DNA of 8,077 nucleotides from JAAFHB01 sp038240855 (lineage in GTDB: Bacteria > Bacteroidota > Bacteroidia > Bacteroidales > Prolixibacteraceae): contig JBBRGI010000161.1 of NCBI GenBank assembly GCA_038240855.1, positions 1 to 8,077 on the forward strand. The letters run 5' to 3'. The position numbers and the translations under genes are program-made. The notes below the pieces were generated by a model that saw nothing but the letters and a program-made list of their open reading frames with translations, had not been told where the DNA came from and ran no database searches. How positions within the stretch are numbered: position 1 is the stretch's first letter; each line of letters begins with the position of its first letter. This document shows, piece by piece, positions 1 through 7,051 of the stretch.

Positions 1-247
1 CATTACGGTATGAAACTAAGGTGACAAAAGGGGCTAAAGTGAAATTATTGGCCACATCAAATTCGTAATTGATACTGAATACCGGCAAAGAACGTCCGTC
101 GTATCCGTAATATCCTGAATATCCCCCAACACCCACACCCAAGTTCAAAGCATTGCCATGACCTCCACTGTATTTTTTATTCTGGGCTGACAAATTACTC
201 CCTATTAAAATAAGGAAGCAAAGTAAAGTAAAGCTTGTTCTTTTCAT
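1..247 (-). CDS. Secreted outer-membrane beta-barrel protein, N-terminal part (runs off left edge)
   Basis: This open frame starts at ATG 245-247 and stays open for 82 codons to the window edge, so only the N-terminus is visible. Residues 1-21 form a classical signal peptide: a basic MKRT start, a hydrophobic core (LLCFLILIG) and an SA|Q cleavage site. The mature part begins QNKKYSGG and continues with Gly- and Tyr-rich, alternating segments (NLGVGVGGYSGYYGYDG, then FSINYEF and FTLAPFVTLVSY) that look like the first strands of a small outer-membrane beta-barrel. The specific family cannot be named from this fragment. It is separated from the upstream lipoprotein gene by a terminator (401-430) and has its own candidate promoter at 295-330, so it is probably a separate transcription unit. 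The signal peptide and reading frame are clear; the barrel assignment is inference. Confidence 0.75.
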   Translation of the reverse strand, partial: MKRTSFTLLCFLILIGSNLSAQNKKYSGGHGNALNLGVGVGGYSGYYGYDGRSLPVFSINYEFDVANNFTLAPFVTLVSYRN

Positions 248-294
248 TTTAATTGATTTTTTAAATTATTGTATATTGATGATTCTGGTGATTA

Positions 295-330
295 CAAAGA
301 GAGTTCATATTTACCCGAAATAGTTACACA
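295..330 (-). promoter_or_regulatory. Candidate promoter for the left-edge outer-membrane protein gene
   Basis: Read on the minus strand, TGTGTAAC (330-323) is followed after 24 bases by TTTGTA, with TCTCTTTG (302-295) matching the Bacteroidota -7 consensus TAnnTTTG at every fixed position except the second. It lies about 50-85 bases before the ATG at 247. The same pair of motifs at nearly the same spacing occurs before the genes starting at 1264 and 7236. The promoter role is inferred from position and this recurrence. Confidence 0.45.
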
Positions 331-400
331 ATTCCTAATCAGACTTACATCATTCACACATTGGAACCTGACTTTTTGGTACGCTTCATACATCACAATG

Positions 401-430
401 AAAAACCCCGATCCGGTAAAGGATTCGGGG
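401..430 (-). terminator. Rho-independent terminator after the OmpA-like lipoprotein gene
   Basis: On the minus strand a GC-rich stem (CCCCGA/ATCC paired with GGAT/CGGGG, one bulged base, six-base loop) is followed directly by TTTTT at 405-401. It sits about 37 bases past the stop codon at 467. The plus-strand side also has an AT/T-rich tail (ATATTTTT at 431-438), so it could work in both directions, although no plus-strand gene is seen. Confidence 0.85.
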
Positions 431-466
431 ATATTTTTAAATACCTGGTAATATTTTATACGGTTC

Positions 467-1264
467 TTACTGATTAAGAAGTTTATAAAGCTCTTTCATA
501 TCAGGTGATAAGATGACCTCTGTTCTACGGTTACTGGCGCGTCCCTCAGCTGTTTCATTTGTTTGAACAGGATGAAATTCGCCCTTGCCCGATGCAGTGA
601 TGCGTTTGGGATTAAAGCCATTGTCTTTGGTTAAAATACGCACGATGGAAGTAGCCCTTGCGGTACTCAGATCCCAGTTGTCTTTGAATACTTTTGTTTT
701 GATAGGAATACTGTCGGTATGCCCTTCGATCACAACCGTGATATCGGATGTGGAGTTAAGTACTTGCGCAAGAGATTTGAGTGCCTCTTTTCCTTTGGGA
801 TCGACAACATCACTACCCGATTTGAATAACAATTTTTCCTGGAGCGATACATAAACATTGCCATCCTTAGTATAAACAGACAATTCATCTGTTTTGTAAT
901 TCATCAATGCATCGGCAATTGTATTTTTAAGCTTCAACATCACATTTTTTTGTGCCTGAATCATATCCTGAAGATCTTTCAACCGCTTTGCCTGTTCGGC
1001 AATTGTCATTTTTGATTCAGTGGCAAGAGCCTTCAAATCATTTTGGACCAGGGTGTTTTCATTGAGCAGGGAAGCTTTCTGATCATTAAGATTTTTTACC
1101 TCACGGTAACAATCCTTCAACTGATTGTGTGTTTGTGTGCTGTCTGACTGTAACTGGCTCACCTGGTTTTGGGAGGCTTTAAATTTCTTCGTTGCCACAC
1201 ACGACGTAAAGAGTACACTGGCAATCAGGGAAAGATAGATAAGTTTGTGAAAAGATTTTTCCAT
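467..1264 (-). CDS. OmpA/MotB-like peptidoglycan-binding lipoprotein with coiled coil
   Basis: This 265-residue protein is probably a lipoprotein anchored in a membrane and contacting peptidoglycan. A short basic and hydrophobic N-terminus ends in a lipobox-like FTSC, with Cys22 as the lipidation site; the lipobox is relaxed, as is common in Bacteroidota. Residues about 30-115 are polar, rich in Gln, Lys, Leu and Asn, and look like a long alpha-helical coiled coil. Residues about 140-253 form an OmpA C-terminal domain: GHTDS at 181-185, the MotB-like NWDLSTARA at 196-204, and NRRTEV at 245-250. Asp184 and Arg203 correspond to the residues that bind the diaminopimelate side chain in OmpA-family domains. 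It starts 74 bases past the YihY-family stop, with its own candidate promoter in that gap and a strong terminator downstream, so it is probably a single-gene unit. A motor role is unlikely because no other flagellar or gliding gene is visible. Confidence 0.9.
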   Translation of the reverse strand: MEKSFHKLIYLSLIASVLFTSCVATKKFKASQNQVSQLQSDSTQTHNQLKDCYREVKNLNDQKASLLNENTLVQNDLKALATESKMTIAEQAKRLKDLQDMIQAQKNVMLKLKNTIADALMNYKTDELSVYTKDGNVYVSLQEKLLFKSGSDVVDPKGKEALKSLAQVLNSTSDITVVIEGHTDSIPIKTKVFKDNWDLSTARATSIVRILTKDNGFNPKRITASGKGEFHPVQTNETAEGRASNRRTEVILSPDMKELYKLLNQ

Positions 1265-1292
1265 TGTATTTTTATTGATTGATTAATAGTCA

Positions 1293-1329
1293 CAAAGTTG
1301 AGTATGTTTATTATAAGAAGAGTTACATA
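1293..1329 (-). promoter_or_regulatory. Candidate promoter for the OmpA-like lipoprotein gene
   Basis: On the minus strand TATGTAAC (1329-1322) is followed after 25 bases by TTTGTG, within CAACTTTG (1300-1293), a 7/8 match to TAnnTTTG. It lies 29-65 bases before the ATG at 1264, in the 74-base gap after the YihY-family gene. Twelve bases (AAGAGTTACATA on the plus strand, 1318-1329) are identical to 7317-7328 upstream of the CsbD-family gene. Confidence 0.5.
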
Positions 1330-1338
1330 ACTTTAGAA

Positions 1339-2277
1339 TTATTTTACATCATTCATACTCTCTTGGGGCTGAATCTCTGTAACTTCCTTTTCAATGTAGA
1401 CAGAATAGGCATTAGGAATAATTTTTTGTCCATACTTATAGGCATACACTTTGGTAAATACAGCACCGAAATAAAGGATAATCGCTGAATAATACACCCA
1501 AACAAGTATGATAATAATGGATCCCGCTGCACCATATATTGAAGCTATATTGTAACTTCCCAGGTAAAACCCGATCAGAAATTTGCCAATCATAAAAAGA
1601 ACAGCGGTTACTCCTGCCCCTATCAGGCAATCGCGCCGCGCTATTTTGCCATCGGGAAGGGTTCTGAATATTATATAGAATAAAAGCGTTATAATACTGA
1701 AAATGACCAGAAAATTAATTACGTAAAATAAAATGACAGTATTCTCGGGTAAAAAGGCTTCGAGGCGTTTGCTGAAAATATCAAGTAAAGAATTGGCGAT
1801 TAAACTCACCAGTAATAAAAATCCGACTGACCCGATCATTGAAAACGACATGAGTCGGTTATATAAATACTTTATTAAACCACGATTAGGTTTAGCTCTA
1901 AGGCCCCATATATAGTTAATGGAGTCCTGTATTTCGGCAAACACCCCTGATGCACCGAATAATAAAGCTATAATTCCAATTGTCTGAGCATAGTTGCTGC
2001 TGTTTGAAAGTTCAACTTTTTTTATCGTTTCCTGGATTTGTAATGCAGCATCATTGCCGACGAGTCCGTTAATCTGTCCGAATATTTCGCCTCTTACTGC
2101 CTCGGCACCAAAAAACATCCCGCTCAGGGAGATGATGATAACTAACAATGGGGGCAGCGAGAATATCGTATAATAAGACAAAGCGGCGCTAAGTTTTACG
2201 CATTTGTCCGCTAAAAATTCCTTAAAAGTTTGTTTAAGTAGATAACCCACTTTTTTCGCGGTGCTTTTAAGTTTCAT
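1339..2277 (-). CDS. YihY/BrkB-family inner-membrane protein (UPF0761)
   Basis: This 312-residue polytopic membrane protein belongs to the YihY/virulence factor BrkB family. The family is widespread, and its biochemical activity is not something I can state with confidence; the old label 'ribonuclease BN' for it is wrong. Recognisable family blocks are ALSYYTIFSLPPLL near residues 32-45, the GASGVFAEIQDSINYIWG stretch near 108-125, and SIYGAAGSIIIILVWVYYS followed by YFGAVFTKVYA near 246-279. About six hydrophobic helices are visible (roughly 33-57, 97-116, 145-168, 180-204, 215-239 and 248-275), with a basic N-terminus and a polar, acidic C-terminal tail. The length is normal for the family. 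It starts only 24 bases past the stop of the Omp85-like gene, so it is very probably co-transcribed with it and the mla genes, which suggests an envelope role. Confidence 0.9.
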   Translation of the reverse strand: MKLKSTAKKVGYLLKQTFKEFLADKCVKLSAALSYYTIFSLPPLLVIIISLSGMFFGAEAVRGEIFGQINGLVGNDAALQIQETIKKVELSNSSNYAQTIGIIALLFGASGVFAEIQDSINYIWGLRAKPNRGLIKYLYNRLMSFSMIGSVGFLLLVSLIANSLLDIFSKRLEAFLPENTVILFYVINFLVIFSIITLLFYIIFRTLPDGKIARRDCLIGAGVTAVLFMIGKFLIGFYLGSYNIASIYGAAGSIIIILVWVYYSAIILYFGAVFTKVYAYKYGQKIIPNAYSVYIEKEVTEIQPQESMNDVK

Positions 2278-2301
2278 AACTTAATGATTTATTTTTTTTG
2301 C

Positions 2302-4155
2302 TCATTGAAACGTGGCAATTCCCGGCTTTGCGATCTCGAAAGTTCTCAATCCAAAATCGGATGTTTTAAATGAGTTCGCCTTCAAAATGTTACTTCCCAG
2401 CCCTGGGATTGATGGATAAAATGCAATAGATATTTGAAATACATTCATGACAAGGCTCTCATTTTTAATCAAAACACCTAATCCGAATTGAGAATACATT
2501 CTGCTGTTCTTGAACCCTGAGGCTGCATCACCCAACATGCCCATTGAATAAGTAATAAAAGGTCCGAAACGGAATCCTATAAAGTTCCAGGGGGCGTACG
2601 ATTGGGTTTGCAAGGTTAGTAAGATGCGACGAGTACCGGACAATCCCAGACTGTTAAATCCATTCAGTCCGTACTCTTCGTTAATTGTCAAAGTGTCATA
2701 AGGCATCCTGTTCAGGCCAATTGTAAGTTGTGGTTTGACAAACTGCCTGAATTTCCATTTCCCGATTTCACGTAATCCCGAAAAATAATTTACTCCCACT
2801 GTTAATACACCCTGCTCCATTTTTGAATCGCGGAAAAAAGTACCAAACTCGTAATTCGATCCCAGGTATCCCCATGAATAATAATATCCGGATGAAATAC
2901 GAGCACCTAAATATACCCGGCCGTGGTTGTTTCTTTCCTGGTAGCCGCCCGTGAGGTTAAGAACATTCCCCATAGAAACATCTTCGGGTATTCCGAACTT
3001 AAAGATATACCGGTCCTGCCTGAAATTGCGTGATGAAATGCCAAAACTTGCCAGGTAAAAATTTTCATCAGCAAACTTGTGTAAGGGGTCAATTGCTTCG
3101 GTTGGTTGTTCGAGGTAACGGATGCGCAAAAAGCGGACTGCAGAAATGAATTTGGTCGTGCGGTCGTACTCTGAGTTACCTTTAAATACCCGCATGGCAA
3201 TCCCGCCCCAAAAATCCTGGGCATTATATTTAACCGGATGCTGCTCAAAAAGCATAGTGCTCATGCGCAGTGAATCCTGGTGAAAATGTTGTGTTAAAAA
3301 TATTCCCCCTGCCCATTTTGCGAAGGGTGAAAAAAACGGACGGTCGACGGATAAGCTACGGTTGTATCTTTGATTTCCCAGGATGTTATAATTCAGCGTG
3401 GTACTAATATAAGTATTACGGATATTGGGGATCACGTAATTTGTTATGTATGAATTGGTTTTCTCGTTGGAATTTCGCGAATATATATTCTGAAACTGGT
3501 GACCCAGACCTAAAAAATTCTTATCAGTCAAATCAAGCGTAAAACCCGAGCCTGATACAGAACCATTGGGAATAATGCTCCAGATATCCAATGCCCGGAT
3601 AAAAACATCAACCGAGTCGGAATTTTTTACAGTCTCCTTTACAAAAAATGAAACATCACGAATATATTCCCTGGTGCGTACCAATCGCTCTGATTCTTTT
3701 ACAAGCAAAGAATCGAATGGCTGGCCCTGGCGGATAAGCAACAGATTACGAATTGTCATCGGCTGCGATTTTATATGCAGTTTATTGCCCGCCCTGGATA
3801 TAAAGTTCGGAGAGGCCACGATGGAATCGCCGATGGAATTTCCAAACGGATCGAGTGTTTCGATATTAATATTCCTGATTATTTTCCCCTCAAAGGTACT
3901 GTATGGTTTTTGGATCAGTTTCTTATAAGCCTTTCTTCGCGGTTTCTTTTTTTGTGATGCAACAGGTTTGAAGAATAACCCATACATAAATTGAGTAAAC
4001 TTACTTCGTTTCGAATAAGCTTCAATTTCCTTATATATTGCAGTCGTATCCCGGGCGATTGGTTTTTGCTGAGCGAATGCAAAATCCCCGGCTAAGATTG
4101 ATATTAAAAACAGGATTAAAATATCTTTAAACCACATTTGCTTCTCCCTTTTCAT
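2302..4155 (-). CDS. Omp85/TamA-like outer-membrane protein with one POTRA-like domain
   Basis: This 617-residue exported protein has a signal peptide at residues 1-28 (hydrophobic core ILILFLISILAG, cleavage at AFA|QQ); Met7 is an alternative start. A basic region (KKKPRRKAYKK, 69-79) precedes a POTRA-like domain at about 88-192: beta segment KIIRNINIET, then LLLIRQGQPFD, ES.RLVRTREYIRDVSFFV, and DSVDVFIRALDIWSI, the usual order of a BamA/TamA POTRA. From about 195 to the end it consists of alternating amphipathic strands typical of an outer-membrane barrel, with ..LNGFNSLGLSGTRRILLTLQ.. (497-516) aligning with the Omp85 loop-6 region and its following strands. The usual loop-6 Arg (VRGF/Y) is Asn498 here. 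BamA itself has five POTRAs, so this is not the main insertase. It sits 85 bases after mlaD, pointing to an outer-membrane role next to the Mla transporter. Domain reading is by eye; the lipid role is inference. Confidence 0.8.
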   Translation of the reverse strand: MKREKQMWFKDILILFLISILAGDFAFAQQKPIARDTTAIYKEIEAYSKRSKFTQFMYGLFFKPVASQKKKPRRKAYKKLIQKPYSTFEGKIIRNINIETLDPFGNSIGDSIVASPNFISRAGNKLHIKSQPMTIRNLLLIRQGQPFDSLLVKESERLVRTREYIRDVSFFVKETVKNSDSVDVFIRALDIWSIIPNGSVSGSGFTLDLTDKNFLGLGHQFQNIYSRNSNEKTNSYITNYVIPNIRNTYISTTLNYNILGNQRYNRSLSVDRPFFSPFAKWAGGIFLTQHFHQDSLRMSTMLFEQHPVKYNAQDFWGGIAMRVFKGNSEYDRTTKFISAVRFLRIRYLEQPTEAIDPLHKFADENFYLASFGISSRNFRQDRYIFKFGIPEDVSMGNVLNLTGGYQERNNHGRVYLGARISSGYYYSWGYLGSNYEFGTFFRDSKMEQGVLTVGVNYFSGLREIGKWKFRQFVKPQLTIGLNRMPYDTLTINEEYGLNGFNSLGLSGTRRILLTLQTQSYAPWNFIGFRFGPFITYSMGMLGDAASGFKNSRMYSQFGLGVLIKNESLVMNVFQISIAFYPSIPGLGSNILKANSFKTSDFGLRTFEIAKPGIATFQ

Positions 4156-4208
4156 CGTCGCGGAAATTATTTGTTATCCGGATACCTGTATTTAAGCATT
4201 ACCCGCCG

Positions 4209-4231
4209 TCAATAGTATTACTATGAATTGA
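4209..4231 (-). other. Imperfect stem-loop in the mlaD to Omp85-like gap
   Basis: Just past the mlaD stop, the sequence TCAATAGT (plus strand, 4209-4216) pairs with ACTA and TTGA in 4220-4231, with a small bulge and a three-base loop. No T-run follows on the minus strand, so it is unlikely to be a full terminator. An mRNA-processing or stabilising hairpin between cistrons is possible, but chance pairing in AT-rich DNA is not excluded. Confidence 0.25.
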
Positions 4232-4240
4232 CCATTTTGG

Positions 4241-5182
4241 CTATTTTTCCAAAGCTTTTTGTTTTGCTTCTTCAACTTTCTCTTTTTCTTCCTCCTTAGC
4301 TTTCTTCTTAAAATATCCCCTGAAAAGGAAATTATGCTTGAGTGCTTCCATATTTTCATCCAAACCTTTGGAACTATTTTTAAGATTCAGGATGGTTTGA
4401 TCAATATTTTCTGAAGTGATTGTATCATGAATTAAACGACCAATAGTTCCGTGTCCGCTATTTATTCGAAGCATAATATCTTCAAGTTGTTTTGTCGAAG
4501 CTTCGGTATTACCCGCCGTTGCCTGGAAACTCTTCATGATGACACCTATGTCGTTTTTAGTTGCTTCTATGGTTTGGTCCAAACCTTTCGAGGTTTGTTC
4601 AAAATTAGCAATGGTCTTATTTATATTCTGTGCAATAATTGAATCATGTATTAACCGGCCAAGTGTACCGCGTCCGCTGTTTATTTTAAGCATAACCACT
4701 GCAAGCTGTTGTGTAATAACTTCTGCATGAGTAGCTGTCACTTGCAGACTTGCTATGATCGCATCTGTTTCAACAGGCTCAGTTGATGAAAGCAATTTGT
4801 CATCACTTGCTAAAGGGGCATCGGCGCTTCCTTGCGTAATAATTAAGAGCCGGTCGCCAATAAGTCCTTCAGACCCAACGGCCACTTTACAGTCTGATTT
4901 AATAAACTGCTTAATCTCTTTTCGGATCATCATATCTACTCTTACCGTCCTTCCATCGATAATGCTGATATTGTCGACAGTGCCTACATTAATGCCCGAG
5001 AAACGGATATTATTCCCTACCTGCAAACCGCTAACATTGTAAAAAGTTGTAGAAAGTTTAAAAACGGGATTAAACAGGTTTTTTTGTTTCCCGATAATAA
5101 ATATGGCAATTACAAAAAGAGCTAATCCTGCAACTACAAAGAGCCCTAATCGTATTTTAAAGTTCTGAGAATGGTTATCCAT
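4241..5182 (-). CDS. mlaD: MlaD-family MCE protein, periplasmic lipid-binding subunit
   Basis: This 313-residue protein is the MCE subunit of an Mla-type lipid ABC transporter. In characterised systems, MlaD forms a hexameric ring on the periplasmic side of the permease and passes phospholipid through a central pore. The N-terminus has a single membrane anchor (about 13-31, LGLFVVAGLALFVIAIFII) followed by the MCE domain at about 38-118, with TTFYNVSGLQVGNNIRFSG at 45-63, VGTVDNI and EGLIGDRLLIITQGS. The C-terminal half is helical and contains two copies of a unit of about 59 residues (153-211 and 226-284) offset by exactly 73 residues, each with LxINSGxGTxGRLIHD and SKGLD. The end (292-313) is a highly charged Lys/Glu helix. 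It follows mlaF after 86 bases and precedes the Omp85-like gene. E. coli MlaD is only about 183 residues, so the long tail is an extension typical of longer MCE proteins. Confidence 0.93.
   Translation of the reverse strand: MDNHSQNFKIRLGLFVVAGLALFVIAIFIIGKQKNLFNPVFKLSTTFYNVSGLQVGNNIRFSGINVGTVDNISIIDGRTVRVDMMIRKEIKQFIKSDCKVAVGSEGLIGDRLLIITQGSADAPLASDDKLLSSTEPVETDAIIASLQVTATHAEVITQQLAVVMLKINSGRGTLGRLIHDSIIAQNINKTIANFEQTSKGLDQTIEATKNDIGVIMKSFQATAGNTEASTKQLEDIMLRINSGHGTIGRLIHDTITSENIDQTILNLKNSSKGLDENMEALKHNFLFRGYFKKKAKEEEKEKVEEAKQKALEK
4331..4507 (-). repeat. Second copy of the internal MlaD repeat
   Basis: This stretch encodes MlaD residues 226-284. It aligns without gaps to residues 153-211 (4550-4726) at a constant offset of 73 residues (219 bases). 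Key shared positions are INSGxGTxGRLIHD (240-253) and SKGLD (271-275). The DNA copies have diverged, so the duplication is old. Confidence 0.8.
4550..4726 (-). repeat. First copy of the internal MlaD repeat
   Basis: This stretch encodes MlaD residues 153-211, the membrane-proximal copy of the duplicated helical unit. It contains INSGRGTLGRLIHD (167-180) and SKGLDQTIEATKND (198-211). A 14-residue linker separates it from the second copy. Confidence 0.8.
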
Positions 5183-5268
5183 TTTTTTATGGTTTTAATT
5201 GTGATTATAAAAGTGGCATCGACCTTATCAACACCCATATAAGTGCCCTGCACCGAAAAAAGTGGTGA

Positions 5269-6051
5269 TTACTTAAAAAATGATTTGATTAATTCATCAG
5301 TAGACTTTTCAAATTCATCCAAATCCCCTTCAAGATAAACCTCACCGTCATGCAACATAATAACCCGGTCGGCAGTAGAACGGACGCATTCCATATCATG
5401 CGTGATGATAATGGAGGAAGTCTTATATTTTTTCTGAACCTCATTGATGAGTGTACTGATCTCATCTGATGTCACAGGGTCAAGCCCGGTTGTAGGTTCA
5501 TCGTACAGCATGATCATCGGATCCACAACTATGGTGCGTGCCAGGCTGATTCGCTTGCGCATACCTCCAGATAGTTGCGACGGCATTTTATTTAAGGCAT
5601 CTGATAACCCTACATTTTCCAATACCTCCATTATTTTTTCATCTCTCTCTTTTTGAGTAAGGTTCTTCCTTATTCTTCGCAATGGAAATTCTAAATTTTC
5701 CTTTACGGTCATCGAATCATACAGTGCACCACTTTGAAAAAGAAAACCAATTTTCTGTCTTAATGCACCTAAGCCATCGCTCCCCAGTTTATTCACATCT
5801 TCGCCAAACACATTAATAATGCCATTGTCTGCATATAATAAACGAACAATACACTTTATCAGGACAGATTTTCCTGAACCTGATTTACCAAGCACCACCA
5901 GGTTTTCGCCCTTAAAAAGTTGTAATGAAACACTTTTTAATACCGCCTGTTTACCAAATGATTTCTTAAGATTACTTATTTCAATAATCGGTTCTTTACT
6001 TATCGGTTCCATCAAACCGTTACTTAAATTCTCTGTTTGAACTGTATTCAT
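5269..6051 (-). CDS. mlaF: MlaF-family ABC transporter ATPase
   Basis: This 260-residue cytoplasmic protein is the nucleotide-binding subunit that powers the MlaE permease. All ABC motifs are intact: Walker A GKSGSGKS (55-62), Q-loop Gln106 in IGFLFQSGALYDSMTV (the wording typical of MlaF), signature LSGGM (160-164), Walker B MIMLYDEP (179-186) with catalytic Glu185, D-loop GLDP and switch His218 (THDME). The first 20 or so residues are polar and precede the domain start at EISNLKKSFG; Met14 is an alternative start. Its ATG overlaps the mlaE stop as ATGA (6048-6051), which supports the longer start and translational coupling. E. coli MlaF is regulated by the STAS protein MlaB; no STAS gene occurs in this window. 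The direction of lipid transport cannot be told from sequence. Confidence 0.96.
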   Translation of the reverse strand: MNTVQTENLSNGLMEPISKEPIIEISNLKKSFGKQAVLKSVSLQLFKGENLVVLGKSGSGKSVLIKCIVRLLYADNGIINVFGEDVNKLGSDGLGALRQKIGFLFQSGALYDSMTVKENLEFPLRRIRKNLTQKERDEKIMEVLENVGLSDALNKMPSQLSGGMRKRISLARTIVVDPMIMLYDEPTTGLDPVTSDEISTLINEVQKKYKTSSIIITHDMECVRSTADRVIMLHDGEVYLEGDLDEFEKSTDELIKSFFK

Positions 6052-6905
6052 AGAACGAGCATATCAGTAATTTGTACCGCAATCATATCAACAATCAGCA
6101 CCAGAAGTGACGCCAGTACGACGGCAGAATTTGCCGCAATACCAACGCTTTCCGTTCCGCGCCCGGCATTATATCCTTTATAACATCCAACAATTCCGAT
6201 TACCGCCCCGAAAAAGAATGTTTTTATAACAGCCGGCATAAGATCAGAAAACCCGACGTGGCTAAATGCCTGCGCAAAAAACAACGAAAGCGTTACATCC
6301 CCCTTAATATTTGCGCCTGCCCAGCTTCCCAATATGCCAAGTGCATCAGCATATAAAACCAATAACGGAATCATAAGCGTGGCTGCCAGCACTCTTGTAA
6401 CGACTAAAAATCTCATGGGATTGGTGGAAGAAACATCCATAGCATCTATCTGTTCGGTCACTTTCATTGAACCCAGTTCTGCACCCATGCCTGAACCAAT
6501 TTTTCCTGCGCATATTAAAGCAGTTATCACCGGACCCATTTCCCTTATCAACGATACAGCGACCATTCCGGGGAGCATAGATACTGCCCCGAAATCAACA
6601 AGAACCGGCCGCGATTGCAGTGTGAGCACCAGGCCCATAATAGCGCCGGTAACCGAAATAAGTGGTAATGTTTTATATCCGATCTTAAAACATTGGTAAA
6701 AGAACTCTTTAAATTCAAAGTCACGCGAAAATGTTTCCTTTATCATCCGCGCCATAAACAAGATAACTTCCCCAAAATCCGACAAAAAAGTACTGGCTTC
6801 TTCCGTTCTTGCTATTGTTTTTTCGCTGATCTTAAGGGTAAATTCCTTTGCCTTTTGAAGGTTTGGGACTCGTTTTTTACCTGTATCCGGTGTTAATTTA
6901 TTCAT
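6048..6905 (-). CDS. mlaE: MlaE-family lipid ABC transporter permease
   Basis: This 285-residue inner-membrane permease forms the membrane core of an Mla-type phospholipid transporter with MlaF and MlaD. The diagnostic MlaE stretch is clear: SLIREMGPVITALICAGKIG (118-137), then GMGAELGSMKVTEQIDAM (139-156) and NPMRFLVVTRVLA (162-174). Hydrophobic helices lie at about 78-97, 108-132, 166-196, 204-216, 226-243 and 259-283. The N-terminus, roughly the first 30 residues, is polar and basic and longer than in E. coli MlaE (about 260 residues). The start codon ATG at 6903-6905 is preceded by AT-rich DNA without a Shine-Dalgarno sequence. It is the first gene of the mla run, and its stop overlaps the mlaF start by four bases. 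No clear promoter is visible in the 145 bases upstream, so the unit may be read partly from the CsbD-family gene's promoter. Confidence 0.96.
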   Translation of the reverse strand: MNKLTPDTGKKRVPNLQKAKEFTLKISEKTIARTEEASTFLSDFGEVILFMARMIKETFSRDFEFKEFFYQCFKIGYKTLPLISVTGAIMGLVLTLQSRPVLVDFGAVSMLPGMVAVSLIREMGPVITALICAGKIGSGMGAELGSMKVTEQIDAMDVSSTNPMRFLVVTRVLAATLMIPLLVLYADALGILGSWAGANIKGDVTLSLFFAQAFSHVGFSDLMPAVIKTFFFGAVIGIVGCYKGYNAGRGTESVGIAANSAVVLASLLVLIVDMIAVQITDMLVL

Positions 6906-7018
6906 GACAAACGGTTTAAATTCAAAAAGACATCTCTCAGCGCATGCTGTTAACGATGTCTCTTCAATTTGAGGGAGTGCAGCATACTGTAATCATACCC
7001 GCAAACACATTTTAAAGC

Positions 7019-7051
7019 ATATCACCTATAGTACCCTTTATAGAATGATAT
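7019..7051 (-). other. AT-rich inverted repeat at the end of the CsbD-family gene
   Basis: ATATCA (7019-7024) and CTATA (7026-7030) pair with TATAG (7039-7043) and TGATAT (7046-7051), giving a stem of about 11 pairs with a small internal loop. It touches the stop codon of the CsbD-family gene. On the minus strand it is followed by GCTTTAAAATG rather than a proper T-run, so at best it is a weak terminator; read-through into mlaE is plausible. Confidence 0.35.

Noticed and set aside
269..451. 60-codon open frame on the plus strand
   Set aside because: It spans the candidate promoter at 295-330 and the terminator at 401-430, has no family resemblance, and all supported genes are on the other strand.
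585..854. Plus-strand open frame inside the lipoprotein gene
   Set aside because: It is antisense to a well-supported OmpA domain and resembles no protein; a shadow of the real gene.
4198..4519. 12-base direct repeat ATTACCCGCCGT at 4198-4209 and 4508-4519
   Set aside because: One copy is in coding sequence and one in a gap, the flanks do not match, and a 12-base match is expected by chance in a window this size.
5146..5238. Possible 30-codon leader peptide overlapping the mlaD start on the minus strand
   Set aside because: It has an ATG and a stop inside mlaD, but the composition is ordinary for AT-rich DNA and there is no regulatory pattern such as a codon run or attenuator hairpins.
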